From Roseateles sp. (GTDB lineage Bacteria; Pseudomonadota; Gammaproteobacteria; Burkholderiales; Burkholderiaceae_C), in the NCBI GenBank assembly GCA_015657635.1, contig JACDQM010000130.1:1-38336 (forward strand): a stretch of DNA of 38,336 bases, written 5' to 3'. The position numbers and the translations under genes are program-made. Below, piece after piece: positions 1-8,018 of the stretch (within the stretch, counting starts at the first letter, position 1; each line of letters begins with the position of its first letter). The notes beneath the pieces were generated by a model that worked only from the letters and a program-made list of their open reading frames with translations, ran no database searches and was not told the DNA's origin.

Positions 1-444
1 ACTTGGCTGCGCCGGCCGGGGTGGAGTTCATACGCTGGTCGAAGTGGCACAGATTGCTCGCCCAGAAGCGCCTGTTTCACGTGAACACTCAGCGCCGAGC
101 TGGGCGCCAGCATGGCGAACGCCGTGATTGAACAGATCGAAACCAGCGTCAAGTACGCCGGCTACATCGACAAGCAGGTCGAAGACGTGGCCCGAGCTGC
201 GAGTTTCGAGAACCTCAAACTGCCGGCCGAGTTGGACTATGCGCAAGTCAGCGCCCTCTCGTTCGAGGTGCGCCAGAAGCTGGCCAAGCACAAGCCCGAA
301 ACCCTGGGCCAGGCGTCCCGCATCTCAGGCGTGACACCAGCAGCCATCTCACTGCTGCTTGTGCACCTGAAGAAGGGTCGCTTCAAAGGCTTTGGCGGCG
401 ACAACGCCGCTGCCGCCCAAACTGAACCCAGCGCCGCCGCATGA
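1..444 (+). CDS. mnmG: tRNA uridine-5-carboxymethylaminomethyl(34) synthase MnmG, 3' end (5' end outside window)
   Basis: C-terminal part of MnmG (GidA), the FAD enzyme that with MnmE modifies the wobble uridine of some tRNAs. The last 110 residues from 112 are intact and carry the family's C-terminal signature ([36 protein letters not shown]). Upstream of 112 the same protein can be followed only by changing frame three times: frame 1 (LRRPG), frame 3 (VEF), frame 2 ([18 protein letters not shown]), then frame 1 again. Each switch is repaired by one inserted base: in the G run 18-21, near 29-30, and after 84-85. The last repair also restores a parS consensus, so I read these as sequence errors rather than a pseudogene. 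The stop overlaps the rsmG start (ATGA). Identity is certain; the 5' frame is reconstructed. Confidence 0.93.
73..87. promoter_or_regulatory. parS: parS centromere-like site inside mnmG, one base short
   Basis: TGTTTCACGTGAACA differs from the universal parS consensus TGTTTCACGTGAAACA only by one missing A. The missing base is exactly the one needed to restore the mnmG reading frame, so the real site is probably perfect. parS is bound by ParB, which is encoded at 4735-5646. Sites close to mnmG/parAB are usual. Confidence 0.85.
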
Positions 445-1100
445 CGACCACCGACACCGCCACGATGCGCCCAGCCCTTGCCGCCGCCGCCCAGCAACTG
501 GGCCTGCAGCTCAGCGACACCCAGTTCGACCAATTGCTTGCCTACCTGGGCCTGATCCAGAAGTGGAACAAGGTATACAACCTCACCGCGGTGCGCGACC
601 CTCAGGCTATGCTGACCCAGCATCTGGTGGACAGCCTCAGCCTGCTGCCCGCCTTGCGCCGGCACGCTGCAGGCCGCCCGCTGCGGCTGATGGACGTGGG
701 CAGCGGCGGCGGTCTGCCCGGCGTGGTCGTGGCGATCTGCGAGCCTGGCATTGATGTGACTTGCGTCGACGCGGTGGCCAAGAAGGCCAGCTTCATCAAG
801 CAGGTGGCGGCTGAGCTGGGCCTGAAGAATCTGCATGGCGAGCATGCGCGAGTCGAAGAGCTGCGCGCCGCGCCCTTCGATCTGATCACCTCGCGGGCCT
901 TTGCCTCGCTGCTGGACTTCACCACACTGACCCGCCAGCACCTGAAACCAGACGCGATCTGGCTGGCCATGAAGGGCCAGCATCCTGCCGAGGAACTGGC
1001 TGCCCTGCCCGCCGAGCTGGATGTGTTTCACGTGGAACCACTGCAGGTGCCCGGGCTGGACGCACAGCGCTGTCTCGTCTGGATCAAACCACGGACCTGA
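441..1100 (+). CDS. rsmG: 16S rRNA (guanine(527)-N7)-methyltransferase RsmG
   Basis: 219-residue methyltransferase (GidB) that makes m7G527 in 16S rRNA; loss is known to give low-level streptomycin resistance. The SAM-binding glycine motif is visible at about residues 76-90 ([17 protein letters not shown]), followed by the acidic [13 protein letters not shown] strand and the SRAFASL segment typical of the family. Length is normal. The ATG at 441 overlaps the mnmG stop (ATGA), so the two are translationally coupled. A parS-like site lies inside the 3' end of the gene. Followed 59 bp later by parA in the classic mnmG-rsmG-parA-parB order. Confidence 0.96.
   Translation: MTTTDTATMRPALAAAAQQLGLQLSDTQFDQLLAYLGLIQKWNKVYNLTAVRDPQAMLTQHLVDSLSLLPALRRHAAGRPLRLMDVGSGGGLPGVVVAICEPGIDVTCVDAVAKKASFIKQVAAELGLKNLHGEHARVEELRAAPFDLITSRAFASLLDFTTLTRQHLKPDAIWLAMKGQHPAEELAALPAELDVFHVEPLQVPGLDAQRCLVWIKPRT
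1024..1039. promoter_or_regulatory. parS: second parS-like site, in the 3' end of rsmG
   Basis: TGTTTCACGTGGAACC matches the 16-bp parS consensus at 14 of 16 positions and keeps the central TTCACGTG core. It lies 937 bp after the site at 73 and just ahead of parA. Pseudomonas-type parS variants with GTGGAAC are known, so ParB binding is likely but not proven. Confidence 0.68.
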
Positions 1101-1159
1101 AGCGGCCGCAGCCCGATCCTTACCGGCTACCATCACAGCTCGCTGAAAACTAGAAAACC

Positions 1160-1930
1160 ATGGCCAAGATCTTCTGCGTTGCCAATCAAAAGGGAGGGGT
1201 CGGCAAGACCACCACCACCGTCAACCTGGCGGCCGGCCTGGCCAAGGTGGGCCAGCGCGTGCTGGTGATTGACCTGGACCCGCAAGGCAATGCCACCATG
1301 GGCTCGGGCATCGACAAGCGGGCGCTGGAGCTGACCGTCTATGACGTGTTGCTCGAATCCGCCAGCATCGCTGAGGCCAAGCAACGCAATGACAAAGTCG
1401 GCTACGACGTGCTGGGCGCCAACCGTGAGCTGGCCGGCGCCGAAGTCGAACTGGTGGAGCTGGAGCGCCGCGAGCGCCGGCTGAAGACCGCCATCGCCGC
1501 CGCCAATGCGGACTACGACTTCGTGCTGATCGACTGCCCGCCCTCGCTGTCCATGCTGACGCTCAACGGCCTGTGCTCCGCCCACGGCGTGGTCGTGCCC
1601 ATGCAGTGTGAGTACTTTGCGCTGGAAGGTCTGTCGGACCTGGTCAACACCATCAAGCAGGTGCATGCCAATCTGAACCCGGACCTGCAGATCATCGGCC
1701 TGCTGCGCGTGATGTTCGACCCGCGCATCACCTTGCAGCAGCAGGTCAGCGAGCAGCTCAAGGCCCACTTCGGCGACAAGGTGTTCGACACCGTGATCCC
1801 GCGCAATGTGCGCCTGGCCGAGGCACCCAGCTACGGTCTTCCCGGCGTGGTGTTCGACCCCTCGTCCAAGGGCGCGCAGGCCTTTGTCGATTTCGCGCGC
1901 GAGATGGTGAAGCGCGTGGGGACCATGTAA
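1160..1930 (+). CDS. parA: Chromosome partitioning ATPase ParA (Soj)
   Basis: 256-residue Walker-type ATPase that drives segregation of ParB-parS complexes and helps regulate replication initiation. The deviant Walker A motif KGGVGKTTT begins at about residue 11, followed by the switch strand VLVIDLDPQGNAT and the Walker B-like DFVLIDCPPS. There is no N-terminal helix-turn-helix extension, which fits chromosomal rather than plasmid type Ia ParA. The ATG at 1160 precedes MAKIFCVANQ, a standard start. parB is separated from it by a GNAT gene and by three genes beyond that (two on the other strand), so parA and parB are not directly adjacent here. Confidence 0.96.
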   Translation: MAKIFCVANQKGGVGKTTTTVNLAAGLAKVGQRVLVIDLDPQGNATMGSGIDKRALELTVYDVLLESASIAEAKQRNDKVGYDVLGANRELAGAEVELVELERRERRLKTAIAAANADYDFVLIDCPPSLSMLTLNGLCSAHGVVVPMQCEYFALEGLSDLVNTIKQVHANLNPDLQIIGLLRVMFDPRITLQQQVSEQLKAHFGDKVFDTVIPRNVRLAEAPSYGLPGVVFDPSSKGAQAFVDFAREMVKRVGTM

Positions 1931-1934
1931 GCCC

Positions 1935-2711
1935 GTGGCGGCCGTTCCCCGGGAGCTCGCCCGCCGCGCCGAAGAGGCCGGCCTGAATGCCAGCGCGCCG
2001 CCGCAGCAGGCCGACATCGCCGGCTGGCTGATCCGACTGTCCCCCGGCAAGGCCAAGCGCTCGCGCTGCGTCAACGCGCTTGCCGAAGGCACGCTGCCAC
2101 TGGAGCAGATGCTGGCACGCTGCGAGCGCGCCTTCGCTGCAGCCGCGCTGCCGCTGATCGTGCGCATCACCCCCTTCAGCCAGCCTAGTGATCTGGATGC
2201 GCGTCTCGCCGCACTGGGCTGGCCGGCTTTCGACGCCGCCGACGTGATGGTGCTCGATCGCCTGGATGCACTGGCCGATGCGGCACTGCCAGCTGGCATC
2301 CGCTTCGAGCCCCAGAGCGCCGAGCGCTATGCGCAGACCGTCGGCCAGCTGCGCGGCTCCTCGGCACGCGAGATCGCCGCGCATGCCGAGCGCCTGCAGC
2401 AGTCGCCTGTGCCCTATCAAGGCTTCGTGCTGCTGGACGCGGATAAGCAGCTGCTTGCCTGCGGGCAGTTTGCGCGCGAGGCCGGCATGGTTGGGATCTA
2501 CGACATCTTCACGCCACCGGAGCAACGCGGCCAGGGGCGCGCGCGGCTGCTCTGCACCCAGCTGCTGCTGGCAGCACGCGCCGAGGGCGCAAAGCAGGCC
2601 TATCTGCAAGTGGGCTCGGACAACGAGGTTGCCCAACGTGTCTATGCGCGCCTGGGCTTCGAGTTCGCCTACCGCTACCACTACCGCAGCCCGACGCCCG
2701 AGCTGGCCTGA
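1935..2711 (+). CDS. GNAT family N-acetyltransferase between parA and parB
   Basis: 258 residues, starting with GTG four bases after the parA stop, so almost certainly co-transcribed with it. The C-terminal half is a GNAT fold: beta strands around FVLLDADKQLLACGQFA, then the acetyl-CoA loop GIYDIFTPPEQRGQGRARLL (about residues 190-210) and the ARLGFEFAYRYHYR end. The N-terminal half is weakly similar in layout and may be a degenerate second GNAT fold. The substrate is unknown. Close packing with parA suggests shared expression but does not show a role in segregation. Confidence 0.85.
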   Translation: MAAVPRELARRAEEAGLNASAPPQQADIAGWLIRLSPGKAKRSRCVNALAEGTLPLEQMLARCERAFAAAALPLIVRITPFSQPSDLDARLAALGWPAFDAADVMVLDRLDALADAALPAGIRFEPQSAERYAQTVGQLRGSSAREIAAHAERLQQSPVPYQGFVLLDADKQLLACGQFAREAGMVGIYDIFTPPEQRGQGRARLLCTQLLLAARAEGAKQAYLQVGSDNEVAQRVYARLGFEFAYRYHYRSPTPELA

Positions 2712-2745
2712 GGACAGCCAAGTCGCTCAAGAAGTGAGCGCAGGC

Positions 2746-3186
2746 TCAGCTCTCGCGCGGCTGCCAGACTTTGAGCAGGGTGTGGCGAGTCAGGCCGGGC
2801 AGGTAGTCGTGCAGATGGGCGATGCAGGCATAGCCCAGGTGTTCGAACAGGTCGGCAGCCTCATCGGACAAGGTCTCGGCCAGCGCATCCACACAGCCAC
2901 GCCGCAGTGCCTGCGCCTCCAGCTGCCGCAGGCAGTCGCCCGCCAGACCCTGGCCGCGCAAGTCGGCACGCACCCACAGCTGCTCGATGAACAGCCGCTG
3001 GCCTTCGCTGCGGCCAGCGGCACCGGCCAGCAGCGCCTCGCCTTCGAAGAGTGCACAGGCAATGGGCTGGGCATCGCTGCCCTGGCTGAGCTGCTGTTCG
3101 GCGATGCGCACGCCGTCGGCGATCTGCGTCAGTGCCGCAGCCGGCAGCTGGGCATCAAACTGCCACAGACGGGCAGCCGCGCTCAC
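2746..3186 (-). CDS. GNAT family N-acetyltransferase downstream of argC
   Basis: 146-residue single-domain acetyltransferase. The acetyl-CoA site is LFIEQLWVRADLRGQGLAGD at about residues 85-104, ending in DLFEHLGYACIAHLHDYLPG, a normal GNAT C-terminus. I take the GTG at 3184-3186 as start because it lies two bases after the argC stop, giving a two-gene unit. Whether it acts on arginine-pathway intermediates is unknown. It converges with the GNAT gene ending at 2711, leaving 34 bp. Confidence 0.82.
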   Translation of the reverse strand: MSAAARLWQFDAQLPAAALTQIADGVRIAEQQLSQGSDAQPIACALFEGEALLAGAAGRSEGQRLFIEQLWVRADLRGQGLAGDCLRQLEAQALRRGCVDALAETLSDEAADLFEHLGYACIAHLHDYLPGLTRHTLLKVWQPRES

Positions 3187-3188
3187 GC

Positions 3189-4130
3189 TCAGAGCCCCAG
3201 GCCCTCGTCCAGGCCCAGGTGCACGTTCATGGCCTGCACGGCGGCGCCGCTGGCGCCCTTGCCCAGATTGTCCAGGCGCGCCATCACCAGAATCTGGCTG
3301 TCGCTGCCGAACACAAACAGGTCCACGCGATTCGTGTCATTGCAGGCCTGCACGTCGAAGAAGCCCTCTTCCAGCGTCGCGGCATCGCGCAGCGGCATCA
3401 CGCGGATGAAGCGCTCACCCGCGTAATGCGCCTGCAGCGCCTGCTGCACCTGCTCGGGTGTCGTACCGGCACGCAGCTGGCTCAGGTGCAGCGGCACGGT
3501 CACCGCCAGGCCCTTGTAGAAGCTGCCGACGATGGGCATGAACACCGGCGCGTTCTGCAGGCCGGTGCACGCCATCATCTCGGGCAGGTGCTTGTGCTTG
3601 AGACCCAGCGCATAGGGGCGCGGCGAGCTGAGCTTGGCATCACCGCCCGCCTCGTACTGGGCAATCATGCTTTTGCCACCGCCCGAGTAGCCGGTGATCG
3701 AGGTCGCGCTGATCAGCGCCTGTGCGTCCAGCAGGCCGGCATCGACCAGCGGCCGCAGGGCCAGGATGAAGGCCGTGGCATGGCAGCCGGGGTTGGCAAT
3801 GCGCTTGGCCTGGCGAATCGCATCGCGCTGGCCGGCGCGCAGCTCGGGCAGGCCATAGGTCCAGCCGGGCACCGTGCGGTGCGCGGTGCTGGCATCGATC
3901 AGGCAGGTGTTGGGGTTGGTGATCATGGCGGCCGCTTCGCGCGATGCCGCATCGGGCAGGCACAGGAAGGCCACGTCGGCCGCGTTCAGCAGGCGGGCCC
4001 GCTCGGCCGGGTCCTTGCGCTTGTCGGCGTCAATGCGCAGCACCTCGATGTCACGGCGCGCGGCCAGGTACTCATGAATGCGCAGGCCGGTCGTGCCTTC
4101 TTGGCCATCCACAAACACCGCGTACGTCAT
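3189..4130 (-). CDS. argC: N-acetyl-gamma-glutamyl-phosphate reductase, short (type 2) form
   Basis: 313-residue NADPH-dependent reductase, third step of arginine synthesis. Starts [22 protein letters not shown], the shortened Rossmann loop of the approximately 310-residue ArgC class (compare about 340 in the longer class). The catalytic cysteine sits in [10 protein letters not shown] (Cys about residue 117), and [14 protein letters not shown] and the [14 protein letters not shown] strand are family hallmarks. I chose ATG 4130 because the longer open frame upstream has no homology-like content. It is divergent from the hydrolase at 4176 with a 45-bp gap. Confidence 0.95.
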   Translation of the reverse strand: MTYAVFVDGQEGTTGLRIHEYLAARRDIEVLRIDADKRKDPAERARLLNAADVAFLCLPDAASREAAAMITNPNTCLIDASTAHRTVPGWTYGLPELRAGQRDAIRQAKRIANPGCHATAFILALRPLVDAGLLDAQALISATSITGYSGGGKSMIAQYEAGGDAKLSSPRPYALGLKHKHLPEMMACTGLQNAPVFMPIVGSFYKGLAVTVPLHLSQLRAGTTPEQVQQALQAHYAGERFIRVMPLRDAATLEEGFFDVQACNDTNRVDLFVFGSDSQILVMARLDNLGKGASGAAVQAMNVHLGLDEGLGL

Positions 4131-4175
4131 GACTTCTCCAGCACAATTGATCACAAAGGAAGCGAAGCATAAGGC

Positions 4176-4720
4176 ATGAGGACGACCGAGACGACACGCG
4201 TGCTGCTGCTGCCAGGCTGGTTGAACTCCGACCCCGAGCATTGGCAAAGCTGCTGGGAGGCGCAGTACGGCGACGAGCGGGTGGAGCAGTCCGACTGGAA
4301 CTGGCCACGCCGCGGCGACTGGATGGCTCGCCTGGACGAGGTCGTGCTGGCCGACCCGCGGCCGGCCGTGCTGGTGGCGCACTCGCTGGGCTGCCAGCTG
4401 GTGGCCAGCTGGGCCGAGCACTCGGCGCATACGGCTCGCGTCAAGGGCGCGCTGCTGGTGGCGCCGCCCGACACCGAAGCGCCGGACACACCGCCGCAGC
4501 TGCACAACTGGCGGCCGATCCGCCGCACGAGGCTGCCCTTCCCCGCCTTGGCCGTGATCAGCAGCGACGACCCCTACTGCAGCCCTGAGCGCGGCATCCA
4601 GATGGCGGCCGACTGGGGTGCCGAGTTGCTGATGGCCGGCCACGCGGGCATCTGAACAGCGCCTCGAATCTGGGCGCGTGGCCCGAGGGCCGGGCCCTGC
4701 TGGCCGACTGGATGGCATAA
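4176..4720 (+). CDS. RBBP9/YdeN-family serine hydrolase, frame broken near residue 158
   Basis: Small alpha/beta hydrolase of the RBBP9/YdeN (DUF1234-like) family. Visible are the LLLPGW oxyanion strand, nucleophile elbow VAHSLGC (Ser about residue 71) and the acid in ISSDDPYC. As written, the frame stops at 4655 right after GHAG. Adding one C near 4649 continues [15 protein letters not shown] and LLADWMA to the stop at 4718-4720, giving about 181 residues and recovering the catalytic His of the GH(L/I)N motif. Without it the enzyme would lack that His, so a one-base sequence error is the best reading. Its corrected end is 14 bp before parB, so it is probably in the parB operon. Confidence 0.8.
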
Positions 4721-4734
4721 GGGACAATCCAGCC

Positions 4735-5646
4735 ATGGTCACGAAAAAACCCAAGGGGCTCGGCATGGGCCTGGAAGCCCTGCTCGGCCCCAAAGTCAGC
4801 GATACGCCCACCACCGCCCGCGACGGCGAGCCCAGCAGCCTGCGCCTGGAGCAGATGCAGGCCGGCAAGTACCAGCCGCGCACGCGCATGGACGAAGGCT
4901 CACTGTACGAGCTGGCCGAGAGCATCAAGGGCCAGGGCATCATGCAGCCCATCCTCGTGCGACCCATCGCCGCAGAGCAGAGCAAGGACGGCACGGCGCG
5001 CTACGAAATCATCGCCGGCGAGCGGCGCTTCCGTGCCGCCAAGCTGGCCGGCCTGCGCGAGGTGCCGGTGCTGGTCAAGCCCGTGCCTGATGAGGCCGCG
5101 GCGGCGATGGCGCTGATCGAGAACATCCAGCGCGAGGACCTCAACCCGCTCGAAGAGGCGCAGGGCCTGAAGCGCCTGACCGAAGAGTTCGGCCTGACGC
5201 ATGAGCAGGCGGCGCAGGCCGTGGGCCGCTCGCGCAGCGCTGCCAGCAATCTGCTGCGCTTGCTGCATCTGGCCGATCCCGTGCAGAACATGCTGATGGC
5301 CGGCGATATCGACATGGGCCATGCGCGTGCGTTGCTGCCCCTGGACGGTGCACACCAGATCACCTGCGCCACCGAGATCGCCGCCAAGAAGCTGAGCGTG
5401 CGCGACGCCGAGAAGCTGGTGCAGCGCCAAGGTGCCGGCCGCCAGACGCCGCTGTTGCGCGTCAAGAACAGCAAGAGCCGCGATGTGCTGCGGCTGGAAG
5501 AGGAGCTGTCGGATCTGCTGACGGCCGCGGTGGAAATCCGAGTGAAAAAGCGCACCAAGCGCGGTGAACAAGGTGAGTTGTCCATCCAGTTCGGCTCGCT
5601 TGACGAGCTCAATGGCTTGATCGAGAAATTGCGCAGGCCGCAATGA
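4735..5646 (+). CDS. parB: Chromosome partitioning protein ParB (Spo0J), CTP-dependent DNA clamp
   Basis: 303 residues. Starts at ATG 4735 ([18 protein letters not shown]), preceded by AGGGA; the frame is open further upstream but that part belongs to the hydrolase region. The N-terminal LGMGLEALL helix is the ParA-contacting segment. The CTP-binding/hydrolysis box [12 protein letters not shown] is at about residues 99-110, with [16 protein letters not shown] after it. The helix-turn-helix [23 protein letters not shown] contacts parS. The C-terminal [13 protein letters not shown] is the dimerisation end. Its targets are the sites at 73 and 1024. The transcript ends at the terminator at 5684. 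Confidence 0.97.
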   Translation: MVTKKPKGLGMGLEALLGPKVSDTPTTARDGEPSSLRLEQMQAGKYQPRTRMDEGSLYELAESIKGQGIMQPILVRPIAAEQSKDGTARYEIIAGERRFRAAKLAGLREVPVLVKPVPDEAAAAMALIENIQREDLNPLEEAQGLKRLTEEFGLTHEQAAQAVGRSRSAASNLLRLLHLADPVQNMLMAGDIDMGHARALLPLDGAHQITCATEIAAKKLSVRDAEKLVQRQGAGRQTPLLRVKNSKSRDVLRLEEELSDLLTAAVEIRVKKRTKRGEQGELSIQFGSLDELNGLIEKLRRPQ

Positions 5647-5683
5647 TTCACTGATCCTGATCGGGCCCGCCGAGACCTGTGCC

Positions 5684-5712
5684 AAAGCCGTGAATCCCTC
5701 ACGGCTTTTTTC
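5684..5712 (+). terminator. Strong intrinsic terminator after parB
   Basis: Perfect 10-bp stem AAAGCCGTGA / TCACGGCTTT with a short ATCCC loop, running into six or more T residues. It sits 38 bp after the parB stop and separates the segregation block from the prkA operon. Confidence 0.9.
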
Positions 5713-5729
5713 ATTCCCGCAACAAAGCC

Positions 5730-5745
5730 TGGCACGGCCCATGCA
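5730..5745 (+). promoter_or_regulatory. Candidate sigma-54 (-24/-12) promoter upstream of prkA
   Basis: TGGCACGGCCCATGCA has GG and GC separated by exactly 10 bases, the sigma-54 hallmark, and resembles the pilA promoter at 36889-36904 (TGGCACGACCCCTGCA). In Escherichia coli the prkA homologue yeaG is under NtrC/sigma-54 control, which fits. The weak point is distance: the predicted start point is more than 300 bp from the prkA ATG, and no activator site was identified. Confidence 0.45.
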
Positions 5746-5761
5746 AGATGTCTTCACGTCA

Positions 5762-5796
5762 GACCTTGGCCAATGGGGTCAGGTCTTGCCAATCCC
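5762..5796. repeat. Palindromic repeat fragment sharing a 15-mer with 21563-21577
   Basis: GACCT and AGGTC arms flank TTGGCCAATGGGGTC, followed by a near-copy (CTTGCCAAT) of the CTTGGCCAAT inside it. The 15-mer GGGTCAGGTCTTGCC (5776-5790) occurs as its reverse complement at 21563-21577. I suspect a remnant of a dispersed extragenic repeat. The rest of 5713-6070 holds two candidate promoters and the prkA leader but no gene I can support. Confidence 0.4.
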
Positions 5797-5866
5797 CGCA
5801 GTGGCGCGTTATCGAGACTGAATGCACAGCTCTCGTTGTGACGTGTCAACGTGGCGTGAGTTCTGG

Positions 5867-5895
5867 TTGTTAAGGGATCAACACCGCCTTATTCT
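5867..5895 (+). promoter_or_regulatory. Candidate sigma-70/sigma-S promoter for the prkA operon
   Basis: TTGTTA and TATTCT, each 4/6 to consensus, are separated by exactly 17 bp in the only AT-rich stretch between parB and prkA. It is about 170 bp before the prkA start. Prediction by eye only. Confidence 0.4.
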
Positions 5896-6070
5896 TGTTT
5901 TAACGATCACGGTCTTTGAGCCACGCTGGAGCTCAGCACAAAACGCTGAACCTCGGAAAGCTCTGATGACGCCTCAGCCCTGTTTTGGGGGCGCCATCAG
6001 AACTTCCCAGACGACGCCGGATGCGAACGCACACGCACGGCAGCGTCTCTCCCGAACACAGGAGGTCAGC

Positions 6071-7993
6071 ATGGACGTGATCAGCAGCTTCACCGCTCGC
6101 TACGAGCGCACCCGGGTCGAAGAGCTCTCGCTCGAGGACTATCTGGCGGAATGCAAACGCAATCCCCTCGCCTACGCCACCGCGCCCGAGCGCATGCTCC
6201 AGGCCATCGGCGAGCCGCAAACGGTCGACACCCGCAACGATCCGCGACTGTCGCGTCTGTTTGCGAACAAGACCATCAAGATCTATCCCGCCTTCGCCGA
6301 GTTCTACGGCATGGAGGACGCGATCGAGCAGGTGGTCTCCTACTTCCGCCACGCCGCGCAAGGGCTGGAAGAGAAGAAGCAGATCCTCTACCTGCTGGGC
6401 CCGGTGGGCGGCGGCAAGAGTTCGATCGCCGAGCGGCTCAAGAGCCTGATGGAGCAGGTGCCCTTCTACGCGCTCGCCGGCTCGCCGGTGAACGAGTCGC
6501 CGCTGGGCTTGTTCAACGCGGCCGAGGACGGCCCGCTGCTGGAAAAAGAATACGGCATCCCACGCCGCTACCTGAACCGCATCATGAGCCCCTGGGCCGT
6601 GAAGCGGCTTGAAGAGTTCGGTGGCGACATCCGCAAGTTCAAGGTCATCAAGCGCTACCCCAGCGTGCTCAAGCAGGTGGGCGTGGCCAAGACCGAGCCG
6701 GGCGACGAGAACAACCAGGACATCTCCTCACTGGTCGGCAAGGTCGACATCCGCAAGCTGGAGACCTATGCGCAGGACGACCCCGATGCCTACAGCTACA
6801 GCGGCGGCCTGTGCCTGGCCAACCAGGGCCTGCTGGAGTTCGTCGAGATGTTCAAGGCGCCGATCAAGGTGCTGCACCCGCTGCTGACCGCCACGCAGGA
6901 AGGCAACTTCAAGGGCACTGAGGGCTTCGGCGCGATACCGTTTGATGGCATCGTGCTGGCGCACAGCAATGAAAGCGAGTGGAAGACCTTCCGCAACAAC
7001 AAGAACAACGAGGCCTTCCTCGACCGCATCTACATCGTCAAGGTGCCCTACTGCCTGCGCGTCAGCGAAGAGGTGAAGATCTACGAGAAGCTGATCCGCG
7101 GCTCCTCGCTGGCCGAGGCCAAGTGCGCCCCCGGCACGTTGAAGATGATGAGCCAGTTCGCCATCCTGACGCGCCTGAAGGAGCCTGAGAACTCCTCGCT
7201 GTTCTCCAAGATGCAGGTCTACGACGGCGAGAACCTCAAGGACACCGACCCGCGCGCCAAGAGCTACCAGGAATACCGCGATTACGCTGGCGTCGACGAG
7301 GGCATGAGCGGCGTCAGCACGCGCTTCGCCTACAAGATCCTCTCCAAGGTCTTCAACTTCGATTCCACCGAGGTGGCCGCCAACCCGGTGCATCTGATGT
7401 ATGTGCTGGAACAGCAGATCGAGCGCGAGCAGTTCCCGGCCGAGCTGGAGCAGAAGTACGTCAGCTTCATCAAGGAACAACTGGCACCGCGCTATGCCGA
7501 ATTCATCGGCAAGGAAATCCAGACCGCGTACCTGGAGAGTTATTCCGAGTACGGCCAGAACATCTTCGACCGCTACGTGACCTATGCCGACTACTGGATC
7601 CAGGACCAGGAGTACCGCGACACCGACACCGGCGAGGTGTTCGACCGCGGAGCGCTGAACGCCGAGCTGGAGAAGATCGAGAAGCCCGCCGGCATCAGCA
7701 ACCCCAAGGATTTCCGCAACGAGATCGTCAACTTCGTGCTGCGCGCGCGCGCCAACAACCAGGGCAAGAACCCGGCCTGGACCAGCTACGAGAAGCTGCG
7801 CACGGTGATCGAGAAGAAGATGTTCTCCAACACCGAGGAGCTGCTGCCCGTGATCAGCTTCAACGCCAAGGCCAGCGCCGACGAGGCCAAGAAGCACGAG
7901 AACTTCGTGCAGCGCATGGTCGACAAGGGCTACACCGCCAAGCAGGTACGGCTGCTGTGCGAGTGGTATCTGCGCGTTCGCAAGAGTTCTTGA
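6071..7993 (+). CDS. prkA: PrkA (YeaG) family serine protein kinase / AAA+ protein
   Basis: 640 residues, near the 644 of Escherichia coli YeaG. Starts at ATG 6071 with AGGAGG seven bases upstream; the in-frame extension back to 5822 has no ribosome site and is rejected. The N-terminal PrkA AAA+ domain carries Walker A LLGPVGGGKSS at about residues 109-119 and FLDRIYIVKVPY in the sensor region; the C-terminal half is the kinase-like PrkA domain. First gene of prkA-yeaH-spoVR, a co-inherited stationary-phase/nutrient-stress operon. YeaG and YeaH are known to act together in nitrogen-starvation responses. Reading frame intact throughout. The yeaH ATG follows 25 bp later with its own AAGGAGC. 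Confidence 0.95.
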   Translation: MDVISSFTARYERTRVEELSLEDYLAECKRNPLAYATAPERMLQAIGEPQTVDTRNDPRLSRLFANKTIKIYPAFAEFYGMEDAIEQVVSYFRHAAQGLEEKKQILYLLGPVGGGKSSIAERLKSLMEQVPFYALAGSPVNESPLGLFNAAEDGPLLEKEYGIPRRYLNRIMSPWAVKRLEEFGGDIRKFKVIKRYPSVLKQVGVAKTEPGDENNQDISSLVGKVDIRKLETYAQDDPDAYSYSGGLCLANQGLLEFVEMFKAPIKVLHPLLTATQEGNFKGTEGFGAIPFDGIVLAHSNESEWKTFRNNKNNEAFLDRIYIVKVPYCLRVSEEVKIYEKLIRGSSLAEAKCAPGTLKMMSQFAILTRLKEPENSSLFSKMQVYDGENLKDTDPRAKSYQEYRDYAGVDEGMSGVSTRFAYKILSKVFNFDSTEVAANPVHLMYVLEQQIEREQFPAELEQKYVSFIKEQLAPRYAEFIGKEIQTAYLESYSEYGQNIFDRYVTYADYWIQDQEYRDTDTGEVFDRGALNAELEKIEKPAGISNPKDFRNEIVNFVLRARANNQGKNPAWTSYEKLRTVIEKKMFSNTEELLPVISFNAKASADEAKKHENFVQRMVDKGYTAKQVRLLCEWYLRVRKSS

Positions 7994-8018
7994 TCCGTCG
8001 CCCGATCAAGGAGCTTTC

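Noticed and set aside
1..444. mnmG, yeaH, spoVR and others as true pseudogenes
   Set aside because: All breaks are one-base losses with otherwise intact proteins, and these genes are conserved or near-essential; error is the simpler explanation.
5822..6070. In-frame N-terminal extension of prkA to an ATG at 5822
   Set aside because: No ribosome binding site, low-complexity translated sequence unlike the family, and a perfect AGGAGG before ATG 6071 giving the standard PrkA length.
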